NCBI RefSeq assembly: GCF_031451695.1
Contig: NZ_JARWAM010000002.1
Coordinates: 1-64,000, forward strand
Direction of reading: 5' to 3'
Length of the DNA stretch: 64,000 bases
DNA from: Franzmannia qiaohouensis
Lineage (GTDB): Bacteria > Pseudomonadota > Gammaproteobacteria > Pseudomonadales > Halomonadaceae
Positions 19,173 through 27,660 of this stretch are shown here, one piece after another (position 1 is the first letter of the stretch; the number at the start of each line of letters is the position of its first letter). A program made the position numbers and the translations under genes. The notes beneath the pieces are model-generated. The model was not told the origin of the DNA. It saw only the letters and a list, made by a program, of their open reading frames with translations, and did not search any database.

Positions 19173-20150
19173 TCAGGGCAGCAGGATGGTCGAGCCGGTG
19201 GTCTGGCGGCTGGCCAGCGCCTGCTGGGCCTTGCCGGCCTCTTCCAGGGCGAAGCGCTGGGCGATGTCGATCTTGATCTTGCCGCTCTCGAGCATACCGA
19301 ACAGATCGTTGCACATCGCCTCGAAGCGCTCGCGGGTATCGGCGTAGCCGTTGAGGCTGGGGCGGGTCACGAACAGCGAGCCCTTCTGGTTGAGGATGCC
19401 GATATTGACCCCCTCCACGGCGCCCGAGGCGTTGCCGAAGCTGACCATCAGCGCGCGCGGCTTGAGGCAGTCCAGCGAGGTCTCCCAGGTGTCCTTGCCC
19501 ACCGAGTCGTAGACCACGTCACACATCTCGCCATTGGTCAGCTCCTTGACCCGCTCGACGACATCCTCCTTGGTATAGTCGATGGTTGCCCAGGCGCCAT
19601 TCTGCTTGGCCAGCTCGGCCTTCTCCGGCGAGCTGACGGTGCCGATCAGCTTGACGCCCAGCGCGCGGGCCCACTGGCAGGCGATCGAGCCGACGCCGCC
19701 GGCCGCGGCGTGCCACAGGATGGTTTCGCCGCCCTTGAGCTCGTAGGTCTGGCGCATCAGGTACTGCACGGTCAGCCCCTTGAGCATGCTGGCCGCAGCG
19801 GTATCGCAGTCGATGCCGTCGGGCAGCACGGCGACCTTGGCGGCCGGCAGGGTATGCAGCTCGGCGTAGGCACCCAGCGGCCCCTGGGCGTAGCCGACGC
19901 GGTCGCCGACCTTGAGGTGGGTGACGCCCTCGCCGACTGACTCGACCACGCCGGCCCCCTCGGTGCCGAGGCCAGAGGGCATCGACGGCGCCGGATAGAG
20001 CCCGGTGCGGAAGTAGATATCGATAAAGTTGAGGCCCACCGCCTGATTGCGGACCTGGACCTCGCCGGCGCCGGGCGCCTTGGGCTCGACGTCGACTAGC
20101 TCGAGGACCTCGGGGCCACCGGTCTTGGCAAACTGAATACGCTTGGCCAT
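19173..20150 (-). CDS. qorA: NADPH:quinone oxidoreductase
   Basis: This 325-residue zinc-free member of the medium-chain dehydrogenase family transfers electrons from NADPH to quinones. The N-terminal substrate domain carries NQAVGLNFIDIYFRTGLYP, close to E. coli QorA (327 residues). The cofactor fold carries HAAAGGVGSIACQWARALG (about residues 147-165). No zinc-ligand cysteine cluster is present. It is a single gene on the minus strand, with an uncharacterised gene upstream. Confidence 0.93.
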   Translation of the reverse strand: MAKRIQFAKTGGPEVLELVDVEPKAPGAGEVQVRNQAVGLNFIDIYFRTGLYPAPSMPSGLGTEGAGVVESVGEGVTHLKVGDRVGYAQGPLGAYAELHTLPAAKVAVLPDGIDCDTAAASMLKGLTVQYLMRQTYELKGGETILWHAAAGGVGSIACQWARALGVKLIGTVSSPEKAELAKQNGAWATIDYTKEDVVERVKELTNGEMCDVVYDSVGKDTWETSLDCLKPRALMVSFGNASGAVEGVNIGILNQKGSLFVTRPSLNGYADTRERFEAMCNDLFGMLESGKIKIDIAQRFALEEAGKAQQALASRQTTGSTILLP

Positions 20151-20211
20151 GGATGCTTCCTTAGATTGCTAACGGGATGTCACGCTATCCAAACGCTGTT
20201 TCGTGCCCCGG

Positions 20212-20781
20212 TCAAGTCAGCGCGGCGGGGAAGGCCTCGAGCCCTTCAACGAAGTTGCGCTTTTCCGCCTCGAAGGCCTTGGCATCGTGCTTGAAACGCC
20301 GCAGCACCTGCTGCTCATCGATCTTGATCGTCGCTGCCAGCGCCGCCAGTTGGGTGGCCGGATGCCCTGCCGCCAGGCCAATGCGGGCGCCCTGCTCGCC
20401 GCCAAACCAGCGGCTGATACCGCACGACTGGTAGAAGGCTTCCTGCTCGGCATCGATAGCATCGACCCGCAGCGGTGCCTTGAGCGCCAGCTCGGCGACC
20501 AGGCGCCGCTTGGGCTCGTCGTCGTCGCCGAGACGGCACGCCAGGCGCAGCGTCATGCCCTCGCCGGCCTCGTCGAGCACCAGCAGCGCCAGCGCCTGGG
20601 GCGCGCCCTTGGCATCGACCAGCGCCAGTAGCCGCGCCGCCTCCTCGGCGAACAGTACCCGCCGGGTGCCGGCAAACACCACCAGCGGGGTCAACCCCGC
20701 CGACTGGCCATAGTACTCGGCGCACAGCCGCGCCAGACAGGCGTCGCGCTGGGCGACATCGGTGACATGCAAGACCTTCAT
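20212..20781 (-). CDS. Uncharacterised 189-residue protein, possibly GNAT-like
   Basis: I do not recognise this protein. It has no signal peptide or membrane segment. The segment LVLDEAGEGMTLRLACRLGDDDEPKRRLVAEL followed by DAEQEAFYQSCGISRWFGG looks like strand, helix, then an FY-x-x-GI turn, which recalls GNAT acetyltransferases, but the acetyl-CoA motif is not convincing. Codon use is like the neighbours, so it looks native. It lies 61 bp upstream of qor on the same strand. Confidence 0.6.
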   Translation of the reverse strand: MKVLHVTDVAQRDACLARLCAEYYGQSAGLTPLVVFAGTRRVLFAEEAARLLALVDAKGAPQALALLVLDEAGEGMTLRLACRLGDDDEPKRRLVAELALKAPLRVDAIDAEQEAFYQSCGISRWFGGEQGARIGLAAGHPATQLAALAATIKIDEQQVLRRFKHDAKAFEAEKRNFVEGLEAFPAALT

Positions 20782-20914
20782 TCGACCACCTCGATTCCAC
20801 GTACGGCGTGCTTGCCGGCGCGCCCAAAACCGCGCAGCCTAGCATATCCTGGGGATGGGTGCCCGAGGCCAGGGCCGTACCGCTCGAACTGATCCGTCGA
20901 CCGGCCTACAAGGC

Positions 20915-20990
20915 GGCGCTGTAAACCCATCCCTGGGCGCTACCTTGCGCCATCCATGGCGCAAACCGCCTTTTCGGCCGGTCCCCGGCG
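20915..20990 (+). repeat. Dispersed palindromic intergenic repeat, copy B
   Basis: Same block order as the copies at 4239-4316 and 35485-35560: GGCGCTGTAAACCCATCCC, TGGGCGCTACC, the hairpin TGCGCCATCCATGGCGCA, and TCCCCGGCG. It lies between a minus-strand gene and the plus-strand phosphodiesterase gene. Confidence 0.85.
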
Positions 20991-21097
20991 TTCTTCGCTT
21001 GGCTGCAACGGCAATCGTCCTCGGGCCAGACAGGTAAGTAATGTGGTTGTCATCATGCTGAGATAATCTCGGCCAAACACTCAGGAGGGCCTAGCGA

Positions 21098-21892
21098 ATG
21101 TCATACGCCACTACCGCCGATGGGCTTCCCCGCACCATTGCTCACCGTGGGCTATCGGCGCACCTGCCGGAGAACACCCTGAGCGCGGTGCGCGCGGCCA
21201 AGCAGATCGGCTGCGACTGGGTGGAGATCGACGTGCAACTGCTCGGCGACGGCACCCCGGTGATCTGGCACGACAACGGCGTGCGACGCTGTTCCAACAG
21301 CCGCGGCAAGCTGGCCAAGCTCGACCTCGAACGCGCCAAGGCGCTGGATGTGGGCAGCTGGTTCAGCCGCCATTTTGCCGAAGAGCGCATGGCCACCCTC
21401 GACGAGATGCTGGCCCTGCTCAACGAGCTGGAGATGGGCGTCAACCTCGAGCTCAAGGTCAACCGCGGCCGCGACCCGCTGAGACTGGTAGAAGCGGTCA
21501 TGCCCAAGGCTCTCGCCGCGCTGCCCGCCGAGCGACTGATCGTCTCCTCGTTCAACCGCACGGCGCTGGACGCCGCCCGTGACGCCCAGCCCGACCCCAA
21601 GCGGCTGCGAATTGGTCTGCTCTACGAGAAAGCACCGCGGGAGTGGCAACGCGACGCCAAGACGCTTAACGCCTTCAGCCTGCACGTTGATTGGCGCAAG
21701 CTGAAAGAAAAGCGCGCCCGTGAGATCAAGGATGCCGGCTACGCGCTGTTCTGCTACACGCCCAACGATCCCGTCGCCTTCGCCCCGCAGTGGGACTGGG
21801 GCGTCGACGGCGTAATCAGCGATGATCCGGCGCTGTTCAAGCACCACCTCCCCGAATCCGCCTCCCTAGCCGAGCGCCTGACCGAGACTTGA
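21098..21892 (+). CDS. ugpQ: Glycerophosphodiester phosphodiesterase
   Basis: This 264-residue cytoplasmic TIM-barrel enzyme hydrolyses glycerophosphodiesters to glycerol-3-phosphate and an alcohol such as choline. The catalytic motif is near the N-terminus (IAHRGLSAHLPENTLSAVRAA, with the HR and EN pairs), followed by the metal-binding WVEIDVQLLGDGTPVIWHDNGVRR. No signal peptide is present, so it fits UgpQ rather than periplasmic GlpQ. CAGGAGGG precedes the ATG. Released choline could feed the betaine pathway encoded nearby, though nothing ties the genes together. Confidence 0.92.
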   Translation: MSYATTADGLPRTIAHRGLSAHLPENTLSAVRAAKQIGCDWVEIDVQLLGDGTPVIWHDNGVRRCSNSRGKLAKLDLERAKALDVGSWFSRHFAEERMATLDEMLALLNELEMGVNLELKVNRGRDPLRLVEAVMPKALAALPAERLIVSSFNRTALDAARDAQPDPKRLRIGLLYEKAPREWQRDAKTLNAFSLHVDWRKLKEKRAREIKDAGYALFCYTPNDPVAFAPQWDWGVDGVISDDPALFKHHLPESASLAERLTET

Positions 21893-21920
21893 CCCAGATC
21901 AAGGCCGGGGCAGCTAGCGT

Positions 21921-21948
21921 TCAAGGCCCCCGGCTGCCCTGCCGATAG
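21921..21948 (+). promoter_or_regulatory. Possible sigma-28 type promoter before motA/motB
   Basis: GCCGATAG at 21941-21948 is close to the flagellar sigma factor -10 (GCCGATAA). TCAAGGCC lies 12 bp upstream, a weak match to the -35 (TAAAGTTT). The position, 41 bp before the MotA-type start, is suitable. Confidence 0.4.
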
Positions 21949-21989
21949 TGCGAATAACCCCGTCGCGCACTTTCGGCAAGGAACCCTGC

Positions 21990-22805
21990 ATGAATCCATC
22001 AACCATTATCGGCATCTTCGCCAGCATCCTGCTGCTGGCCAGTGTGTTGCTGTTCACCGCCGAGTCGCCGGCCAGCTTTATCAATCTGCCGGGGCTCGCC
22101 ATCGTCCTCACCGGCACCCTCGCCGCCACCTTCATCAGCTACCCGCTGCGCGAAGTGGTCCGTGTCACACGCCTGGTCGGCATCGTCTTTCGCCGCGAGA
22201 ACACCTACGCCCGCGACGACATCAAGGAGCTGGTAGACATGTCGCGGCTGTGGTTCCAAGGCAATGTCCAGGCCGTGGAGGAAGCACTGGAGACCACCCG
22301 CAACCCCTTCCTGCGTACCGGTATCCAGTTGGTAATCGCCAACACCAAGGAGCAGGAGATCATCGACCTGCTGCGCTGGCGCATCGCCCGGCTCAAGGCC
22401 CGCGAGCACGCTGAGGCGCAGATCTTTCGCACCATGGCCACCTATGCCCCGGCCTTCGGCATGATCGGCACCCTGGTCGGTCTGGTGAACATGCTGGAGG
22501 TGATGGAAGCCGGCGACGTCGGCGTGATCGGCCCGCGCATGGCGGTGGCACTGCTCACCACCTTCTACGGCATCCTGCTCGCCAACCTGGTGTTCAAGCC
22601 CATTGCCGTGAAGCTCGAGCGGCGCACCGAGGAGCGGCTGATCGCCATGAACATGGTGCTCGAGGGCATCTCACTGATCACCAAGCGGCGCCTGCCGTCG
22701 TTCATCGAGGAGACTCTCAACTCCTTTGTGGCCAATTTCCACGACGAGATCAACGACCCCAAAGTACCGCGGCGCGATGACGACGAGGCCGGCCAGCATG
22801 TCTAA
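21990..22805 (+). CDS. pomA: Flagellar motor stator protein, MotA/PomA type
   Basis: This 271-residue inner-membrane protein should form the ion channel of the flagellar stator with the next gene product. It has four hydrophobic segments: two near the N-terminus (residues 3-22 and 33-52) and two later, around FGMIGTLVGLVNMLEVM and AVALLTTFYGILLANLVFKPIA, which hold the conserved Pro and Thr residues of the channel. Whether Na+ or H+ is used cannot be read securely; a halophile makes Na+ plausible. I chose the ATG at 21990. The next gene begins 8 nt inside its end. Confidence 0.9.
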   Translation: MNPSTIIGIFASILLLASVLLFTAESPASFINLPGLAIVLTGTLAATFISYPLREVVRVTRLVGIVFRRENTYARDDIKELVDMSRLWFQGNVQAVEEALETTRNPFLRTGIQLVIANTKEQEIIDLLRWRIARLKAREHAEAQIFRTMATYAPAFGMIGTLVGLVNMLEVMEAGDVGVIGPRMAVALLTTFYGILLANLVFKPIAVKLERRTEERLIAMNMVLEGISLITKRRLPSFIEETLNSFVANFHDEINDPKVPRRDDDEAGQHV

Positions 22806-23487
22806 CGCGCACCACAGCCATCAGGACCTGCTGCCCGGCGGCGGAGAAGATGAAGGCGAGAGCTGGCTGATCAGCTACCTCGACGTGTTGACGCTGCTGA
22901 TCACCCTGTTCGTGTTGCTGCTGTCGCTGGCCGGCAATGGGCTCGGTGAGCGCGGCCAGCAGTTCGCCGGCGAGTCGCCCACCCTCAGCGAATCGGCGAT
23001 TGCCGCGGCGGCACACGCCGCCGGCTCGCGCAGTGCTGGCCTACAGCCGCGCCATAGCGGCCTGCTTCCCCAGCTCGAAGGGCTGATGCCGGAGGGCGTC
23101 TCGGTCACCCGCGGCAACGAAGGGGTGACCCTGCGCATCGACGACAACCTGCTGTTCGCCAGCGGCCAGGCCGACCTCACCGGCGACGGCCGCCAGGTGC
23201 TGGAAAGCCTGCTCGGCACGCTACTGGCCTTCGATGGGCGCATCTCGGTGGAGGGGCATACCGACGACGTACCGATCGCCACGCCGCGCTTCCCCTCCAA
23301 CTGGGAGCTTTCCGGCGCCCGCGCCATCGCCGTGGTGCGCTACCTGCAGGAGCAGGACATCCCCGAGTCGCAGCTGCGCGCCATCGGCTACGCCGATACC
23401 CAGCCACTGGAGAGCAACGAGACCGCCGAGGGCCGTGCCGCCAATCGCCGGGTCGAGTTGGTGCTCCACGAGGGGCCGCGGCGTTGA
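22798..23487 (+). CDS. motB: Flagellar motor stator protein, MotB/PomB type
   Basis: This 229-residue partner of the MotA-type protein has one membrane segment (about residues 25-45). It holds the ion-carrying Asp in WLISYLDVLTLLITLFVLLL. The C-terminal OmpA/MotB peptidoglycan-binding domain follows (about 105-225, ISVEGHTDDVPIATPRFPSNWELSGARA and ANRRVELVL). It overlaps the upstream stop by 8 nt, so the two are translationally coupled. It is slightly short for MotB, mainly in the linker. Confidence 0.9.
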   Translation: MSNAHHSHQDLLPGGGEDEGESWLISYLDVLTLLITLFVLLLSLAGNGLGERGQQFAGESPTLSESAIAAAAHAAGSRSAGLQPRHSGLLPQLEGLMPEGVSVTRGNEGVTLRIDDNLLFASGQADLTGDGRQVLESLLGTLLAFDGRISVEGHTDDVPIATPRFPSNWELSGARAIAVVRYLQEQDIPESQLRAIGYADTQPLESNETAEGRAANRRVELVLHEGPRR

Positions 23488-23488
23488 G

Positions 23489-24925
23489 TCACGCTAGCAG
23501 GGCGTCGATATCCAGGTGCTGCTCAAGGGTATCGGCCAGGCGATCGAGTTCACGCTGGCGATGGGCGGCGTAGTCCACCGCCCCGCCATCGTGCAGCCCG
23601 CAGCGCGCCAGCAGCGCCTGGCACGCCTGGGGCTGGTCGAACAGCCCGTGCAGGTAGCTGCCCATGATCTGGCCATCGTCGCTGACGGCACCCTCGGGGC
23701 GGCCGTCAAGCTCGCATAGCGGGCGCGCCAGGGCCGGCCCTTCGCTGACACCGTTATGGATCTCGTAGCCGCCTATCGGCACGCCGTCGGGCAGCAGGCG
23801 CCCACTCACATTGCGCAGCTGCTTGCCGGCGACCATGCGCGTCTCGAACTCGAGCAGCCCGAGCCCCAGCGTCGAGCCGGCCGGCCCCTCCAGGCCATCC
23901 GGGTCGTGTATCGCCCGGCCCAGCATCTGCAAGCCGCCGCAGATGCCCAGCAGCTTGCCGCCATAGCGCAGATGGCGCCGGATCGCCGCCTCCCAGCCCT
24001 GGGCGCGCAGCCAGGCGAGATCGCTGCGGGTGCTCTTGCTGCCCGGCAGGATGATCAGGTCGGCGGCGGGGATCGCTTGCCCAGGCCCGACAAAGCTGAG
24101 CTCGACCTGCGGATGGAGGCGCAGCGGGTCGAAGTCGTTGTGATTGCTGATCCGCGGCAGCGCCGGCACCACCACGCGAAGCGCCGCGGCATCCGACGCC
24201 ACACCGTGCAGCCCCACGCTGTCCTCGGCGTCGAGCAACAGCCCCTGCAGGTAGGGCAGCGTGCCAAACACCGGCTTGGCGGTTCGCTCGGTGAGCCAGT
24301 CGAGGCCCGGCTGCAGCAGCGCCATATCGCCGCGGAAGCGGTTGACGATGAAGCCGCGGGTACGTGAGCGTTCGCTCGCGCTGAGCAGCTCCAGGGTGCC
24401 GACCAGCTGGGCGAAGACTCCGCCGCGGTCGATATCGCCGACCAGCACCACCGGGCAATCCACCATCTCGGCGAAGCCCATGTTGGCGATATCGTTGGCG
24501 CGCAGGTTGATCTCCGCCGGGCTGCCGGCGCCCTCGGCAATGATCACGTCATACCGAGAAGAGAGCGCCTGCCAGGCCGCCAGCACGCTCTCCCGCGCAG
24601 TGCGCTTGTAGGCGTGATAGTCCAGCGCATCCATATGGCCGTGCACCCGTCCGCGCAGGATCACCTGGGCGCCGCGGTCGCTCTCGGGCTTGAGCAGCAC
24701 CGGGTTCATGTCGCTGTGCGGCTCGACGCCTGCTGCCAGCGCCTGCAGCGCCGTGGAGCGGCCGATCTCGCCACCGTCCACCGTTACCGCGCTGTTGAGC
24801 GCCATGTTCTGCGGCTTGAACGGCGCCACCGACACCCCGCGCCGCGCCAGGGCCCGGCATAGCCCCGCCACGACAGTGCTCTTGCCGGCATCCGAGGTAG
24901 TGCCCTGGATCATCAGGGTGGGCAT
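23489..24925 (-). CDS. cobQ: Cobyric acid synthase
   Basis: This 478-residue glutamine amidotransferase amidates four side chains of adenosylcobyrinic diamide to give cobyric acid. The N-terminal ATP-dependent domain begins MIQGTTSDAGKSTVVAGLCRAL and continues with PFKPQNMALNSAVT. The C-terminal amidotransferase domain has the nucleophile Cys in LLGICGGLQMLG and the conserved GGYEIHNGVSEG and SYLHGLF. I chose the ATG at 24925; two upstream in-frame starts (24940, 24958) add non-family residues. It is the leftmost gene of the corrin cluster. A toxin-antitoxin pair separates it from bluB. Confidence 0.93.
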   Translation of the reverse strand: MPTLMIQGTTSDAGKSTVVAGLCRALARRGVSVAPFKPQNMALNSAVTVDGGEIGRSTALQALAAGVEPHSDMNPVLLKPESDRGAQVILRGRVHGHMDALDYHAYKRTARESVLAAWQALSSRYDVIIAEGAGSPAEINLRANDIANMGFAEMVDCPVVLVGDIDRGGVFAQLVGTLELLSASERSRTRGFIVNRFRGDMALLQPGLDWLTERTAKPVFGTLPYLQGLLLDAEDSVGLHGVASDAAALRVVVPALPRISNHNDFDPLRLHPQVELSFVGPGQAIPAADLIILPGSKSTRSDLAWLRAQGWEAAIRRHLRYGGKLLGICGGLQMLGRAIHDPDGLEGPAGSTLGLGLLEFETRMVAGKQLRNVSGRLLPDGVPIGGYEIHNGVSEGPALARPLCELDGRPEGAVSDDGQIMGSYLHGLFDQPQACQALLARCGLHDGGAVDYAAHRQRELDRLADTLEQHLDIDALLA

Positions 24926-25005
24926 GGCTGCACGCTCCATTACCGTTTGTCGCGCCAAAAAAGTGGCACTATAGTATCACTCACCACCCATAGACGGTGA
25001 GCCGC

Positions 25006-25263
25006 ATGAAAGTCGAACTGGTTACCAACCTGAAGCGCCAGGCCACCAACATCCTTGCCGAGCTGCATAGCTCCAAGGAGCCGGTGCTGATCACGGAGCA
25101 TGGCAAGCCCTCCGCGTACCTTGTCGATGTGGAAGACTACGAGCTCATGCAGCGCCGCCTGGCGTTGCTGGATGGGCTCTCCCGCGGCGAGCGGGCCGCG
25201 CTCGAGGGGCGCACCTACGGCCAGGACGAGGCCAAGGAGAAGATGCGCAAATGGCTGAGGTGA
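25006..25263 (+). CDS. Antitoxin, Phd/YefM family
   Basis: This 85-residue protein has the Phd/YefM layout. An N-terminal DNA-binding part (LVTNLKRQATNILAELHSSKEPVLITEHGKPSAYLVDVEDYELMQ) is followed by a charged helical tail that should wrap around the toxin. I chose the ATG at 25006; a GTG at 24997 is also in frame. The gene overlaps the toxin gene by 13 nt, the usual order for a type II module. Autoregulation from the short AT-rich promoter at about 24960-24990 is expected. Confidence 0.9.
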   Translation: MKVELVTNLKRQATNILAELHSSKEPVLITEHGKPSAYLVDVEDYELMQRRLALLDGLSRGERAALEGRTYGQDEAKEKMRKWLR

Positions 25264-25562
25264 TCTGGGCAGAACCCGCCCTCACCGACCTGGACGCCAT
25301 CGCCGAATACATCGCCCTCGACAATCCTGCCGCCGCCGGCCGTCTCGTCGAGGCCGTGTTCGACGCCACCGAGCGCTTGCACGCCTTTCCGCAGTCAGGC
25401 CGAACGCCACCGGAACTTCCCGGGAGCATCTATCGGGAAGTCATCGGGCCCCCCTGCCGTATCTTCTACCGCGCAAGCGAGGAAGGGGTACTCATTCTTC
25501 ACGTCATGCGCGAGGAGCAGCAGCTTCGAACCTATCTGCTGGACGCCAGCCGCTCACGCTAG
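25251..25562 (+). CDS. Toxin, RelE/ParE family
   Basis: This 103-residue protein has the ParE/RelE fold order. It opens with EVIWAEPALTDLDAIAEYIALDNPAAAGRLVEAVFDATERL and ends with the strand block GSIYREVIGPPCRIFYRASEEGVLILHVMREEQQL. ParE members act on gyrase and RelE members cut mRNA. The sequence looks more like ParE, from the ALTDLDAIAEYI start, but this is not certain. It is coupled to the antitoxin upstream and faces the bluB gene tail to tail. Confidence 0.9.
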   Translation: MAEVIWAEPALTDLDAIAEYIALDNPAAAGRLVEAVFDATERLHAFPQSGRTPPELPGSIYREVIGPPCRIFYRASEEGVLILHVMREEQQLRTYLLDASRSR

Positions 25563-25571
25563 GCCGATTGG

Positions 25572-26288
25572 CTAGCGTTCTATGTCCTTGTGCCCCTCGC
25601 ACAGCGCCTCTTGTAGCGCGTCATCCGCCAGCGGCTGCCCCCAGCCGTTGCCGTGCACCAGCTCCGCCAGGGGCAGGCGCTGCCGCCATCCGGAGCGAGC
25701 CAGCTCGGGCTGCTCCAGGAACTCGCTGACATAGCCCAGGCACAGGTAAGCCAGGGGGTAGACCTGCTCGGGTAGGCCCAGCACCTCGGCCAATTCGTGC
25801 TGATCGAGGATACTCACCCAGCCCACCCCGATGCCCTCGGCCCGCGCCGCCAGCCACAGGTTCTGCACCGCCAGGCAGGTGCTGAACAGGTCGGTCTCGA
25901 CGATACTGTTGCGGCCCAGCACGTGCTCCCCGCCCCGGGTACGGTCGCAGGTAATGCAGAGGTTGAGCGGGCTATCCAGAATCCCCTCCAGCTTGAGGCG
26001 TCGATAGAGCTCGCCGCGCTCATTGGCGTAGTGCTCGGCGGCCTTGGCATTCTCGCGCTGGAACAGCCGATGCACCCGCTCGCGCACCGCCAGGCTGTCG
26101 ATAACCAGGAAGTCCCAGGGCTGCATGAAGCCCACCGACGGCGCATGATGGGCAGCGTCCAGCAGCCGCGCCAGCACCTCCGGGGGAATCGGCTCCGGCA
26201 GGAACTGGGCACGCACGTCCCGACGCTCGTGGATGGCGCGATAGAGCCCCTCCCGCTGCGCCTCCGGGAAAGCGTGATCTGAGATCAC
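25572..26288 (-). CDS. bluB: 5,6-dimethylbenzimidazole synthase
   Basis: This 238-residue flavin-destroying enzyme of the nitroreductase fold converts reduced FMN to 5,6-dimethylbenzimidazole, the lower ligand of cobalamin. The BluB pattern is clear: RRDVRAQFLPEPIPPEVLARLLDAAHHAPSVGFMQPWDFLVI at the start, then CDRTRGGEHVLGRNSIVETDLFSTCLAVQNLWLAARAEGIGVGWVSIL. The GTG at 26288 overlaps the cobO stop, and its product starts VISDHAFPEAQREGLYRAI. A long in-frame extension towards 26993 crosses cobO and is a shadow. Confidence 0.92.
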   Translation of the reverse strand: MISDHAFPEAQREGLYRAIHERRDVRAQFLPEPIPPEVLARLLDAAHHAPSVGFMQPWDFLVIDSLAVRERVHRLFQRENAKAAEHYANERGELYRRLKLEGILDSPLNLCITCDRTRGGEHVLGRNSIVETDLFSTCLAVQNLWLAARAEGIGVGWVSILDQHELAEVLGLPEQVYPLAYLCLGYVSEFLEQPELARSGWRQRLPLAELVHGNGWGQPLADDALQEALCEGHKDIER

Positions 26289-26890
26289 AGTTCGATGCCC
26301 TTCTGCGCCTTGATACCCTGCTCCTTGAAGGCGTGCTTGACCACGCGCATCTCGGTCACGGTATCGGCCAGCTCGATCAGCGCCTCCGGGGCATGGCGGC
26401 CGGTGACCACCACATGCTGCATGGCGGGCCGCGCCTGCAGGTCGTCCAGTACCCGGTCGAGGTCCAGGTAGCCGTGGCGCAGGGCGATATTGAGCTCGTC
26501 GAGCAGCACCAGATCGACCGCGGGATCCCTGAGCATGCCGCGGGCCACCTCCCAGGCCGCCTCGGCGGCTTGCACGTCCTTGTCGCGGTCCTGGGTATCC
26601 CAGGTGTAGCCCTCGCCCATCACGTGGTAATCGACGCTTGGCTGCTGGCGAAAGAAGGCCTCCTCGCCGGTCTGGAACTTGCCCTTGATGAACTGCACCA
26701 CCCCCGCCTTCATGCCATGGCCCAGGGCGCGTGCCAACATGCCGAAGCCGGAGCTGCTCTTGCCCTTGCCGGGGCCGGTTAGCACCAGCAGCACACCCTG
26801 CTCCTTGTCGGCGCGGGCGATGCGCTCGTTCATGATCTTCTGCTTGTGGGCCATGCGCTCGGCATGGCGCTGGGGGTCGACCGTTTTCAT
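26285..26890 (-). CDS. cobO: Cob(I)yrinic acid a,c-diamide adenosyltransferase
   Basis: This 201-residue protein transfers the adenosyl group from ATP to the cobalt of the corrinoid (BtuR/CobO type; E. coli BtuR has 196 residues). The P-loop is LTGPGKGKSSSGFGMLARALGHG and the following conserved blocks are VVQFIKGKFQTGEE and LVLLDELNIALRHGYLD. I chose the ATG at 26890, which has GGAGAG upstream; the ATG at 26905 overlapping the cobF stop is possible. The downstream bluB GTG overlaps its stop. Confidence 0.94.
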   Translation of the reverse strand: MKTVDPQRHAERMAHKQKIMNERIARADKEQGVLLVLTGPGKGKSSSGFGMLARALGHGMKAGVVQFIKGKFQTGEEAFFRQQPSVDYHVMGEGYTWDTQDRDKDVQAAEAAWEVARGMLRDPAVDLVLLDELNIALRHGYLDLDRVLDDLQARPAMQHVVVTGRHAPEALIELADTVTEMRVVKHAFKEQGIKAQKGIEL

Positions 26891-26904
26891 TCCACTCTCC
26901 GTCA

Positions 26905-27660
26905 TTACATCCGCCGTAATAGATAGACATCCATGATCCAGCCGTGGCGCTCGCGCAGGGCGGCACGCTGCTCGATGATCGACGCGGCCACATCCTCCAG
27001 CCAGCCGTCGATCAGGCGCTGCTTGTCCATACCCAGGTAGGCGCCCCACCAGATATACAGGCCCTCCGGCGGCAGCGACGCGAACGCCCCGCCGCTGTCG
27101 AGCATCACCGCCACGCTTGCCGCATCATCAGGCCAACCGCGCTCGCGCAGGCGCCGCCCGGTGGTGATCTGCACCGGTTCGGCCAGCGCATTGAGGGGGA
27201 TACGGTGCTCGGCGGTGAGAACCTGTAGGCTGGTGATACCGGGCTCCACGCGTATCTCGAGCGCCTGGCCCGCGTCGCGTAACCGACCGGCAATACGCAG
27301 GCTGCTGTCGTAGAGCGACGGATCGCCCCAGATCAGCATGCCGACCCGCCCGCCCTCGGGCAGGTGCGTCGCCATCAGCGCTGCCCACACCCCGGCAATC
27401 GCTTCATGCCAGTCGTCCACCGCGCCCAGGTAGTCGGCGCGGCCGTCCCGCTGCGGTAGATCGAACTCCACGACCCGGGTGCGTGACGACGCCTCAAGCA
27501 GATCGCGACACAGTAGCCGGCGCAGATCCACCAGGTCCGACTTGCCATCGCCCTTGCGCGGCAGCAGGATCAGCTCCGCGTCATTCAGCGCCCGCACCGC
27601 GGCCAGGGTGACATGCTCGGGGTTGCCGGTGCCGATGCCGATCAGCGAGAGCTGGATCAT
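26905..27660 (-). CDS. cobF: Precorrin-6A synthase (deacetylating)
   Basis: This 251-residue S-adenosylmethionine-dependent methyltransferase methylates C-1 of precorrin-5 and removes the acetyl group. It is specific to the aerobic pathway. It has the tetrapyrrole methylase fold, with the opening IQLSLIGIGTGNPEHVTLAAVRAL, the LPRKGDGKSDLVDLRR stretch typical of CobF, and MLIWGDPSLYDSSLRI. Its start overlaps the cobM stop by 4 nt (ATGA). Confidence 0.94.
   Translation of the reverse strand: MIQLSLIGIGTGNPEHVTLAAVRALNDAELILLPRKGDGKSDLVDLRRLLCRDLLEASSRTRVVEFDLPQRDGRADYLGAVDDWHEAIAGVWAALMATHLPEGGRVGMLIWGDPSLYDSSLRIAGRLRDAGQALEIRVEPGITSLQVLTAEHRIPLNALAEPVQITTGRRLRERGWPDDAASVAVMLDSGGAFASLPPEGLYIWWGAYLGMDKQRLIDGWLEDVAASIIEQRAALRERHGWIMDVYLLRRM

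Noticed and set aside
25572..26993. A 473-residue open frame spanning bluB and cobO
   Set aside because: Only the C-terminal 238 residues match a family (BluB). The N-terminal part is an antisense-free alternate frame of cobO, whose own frame is clearly coding.
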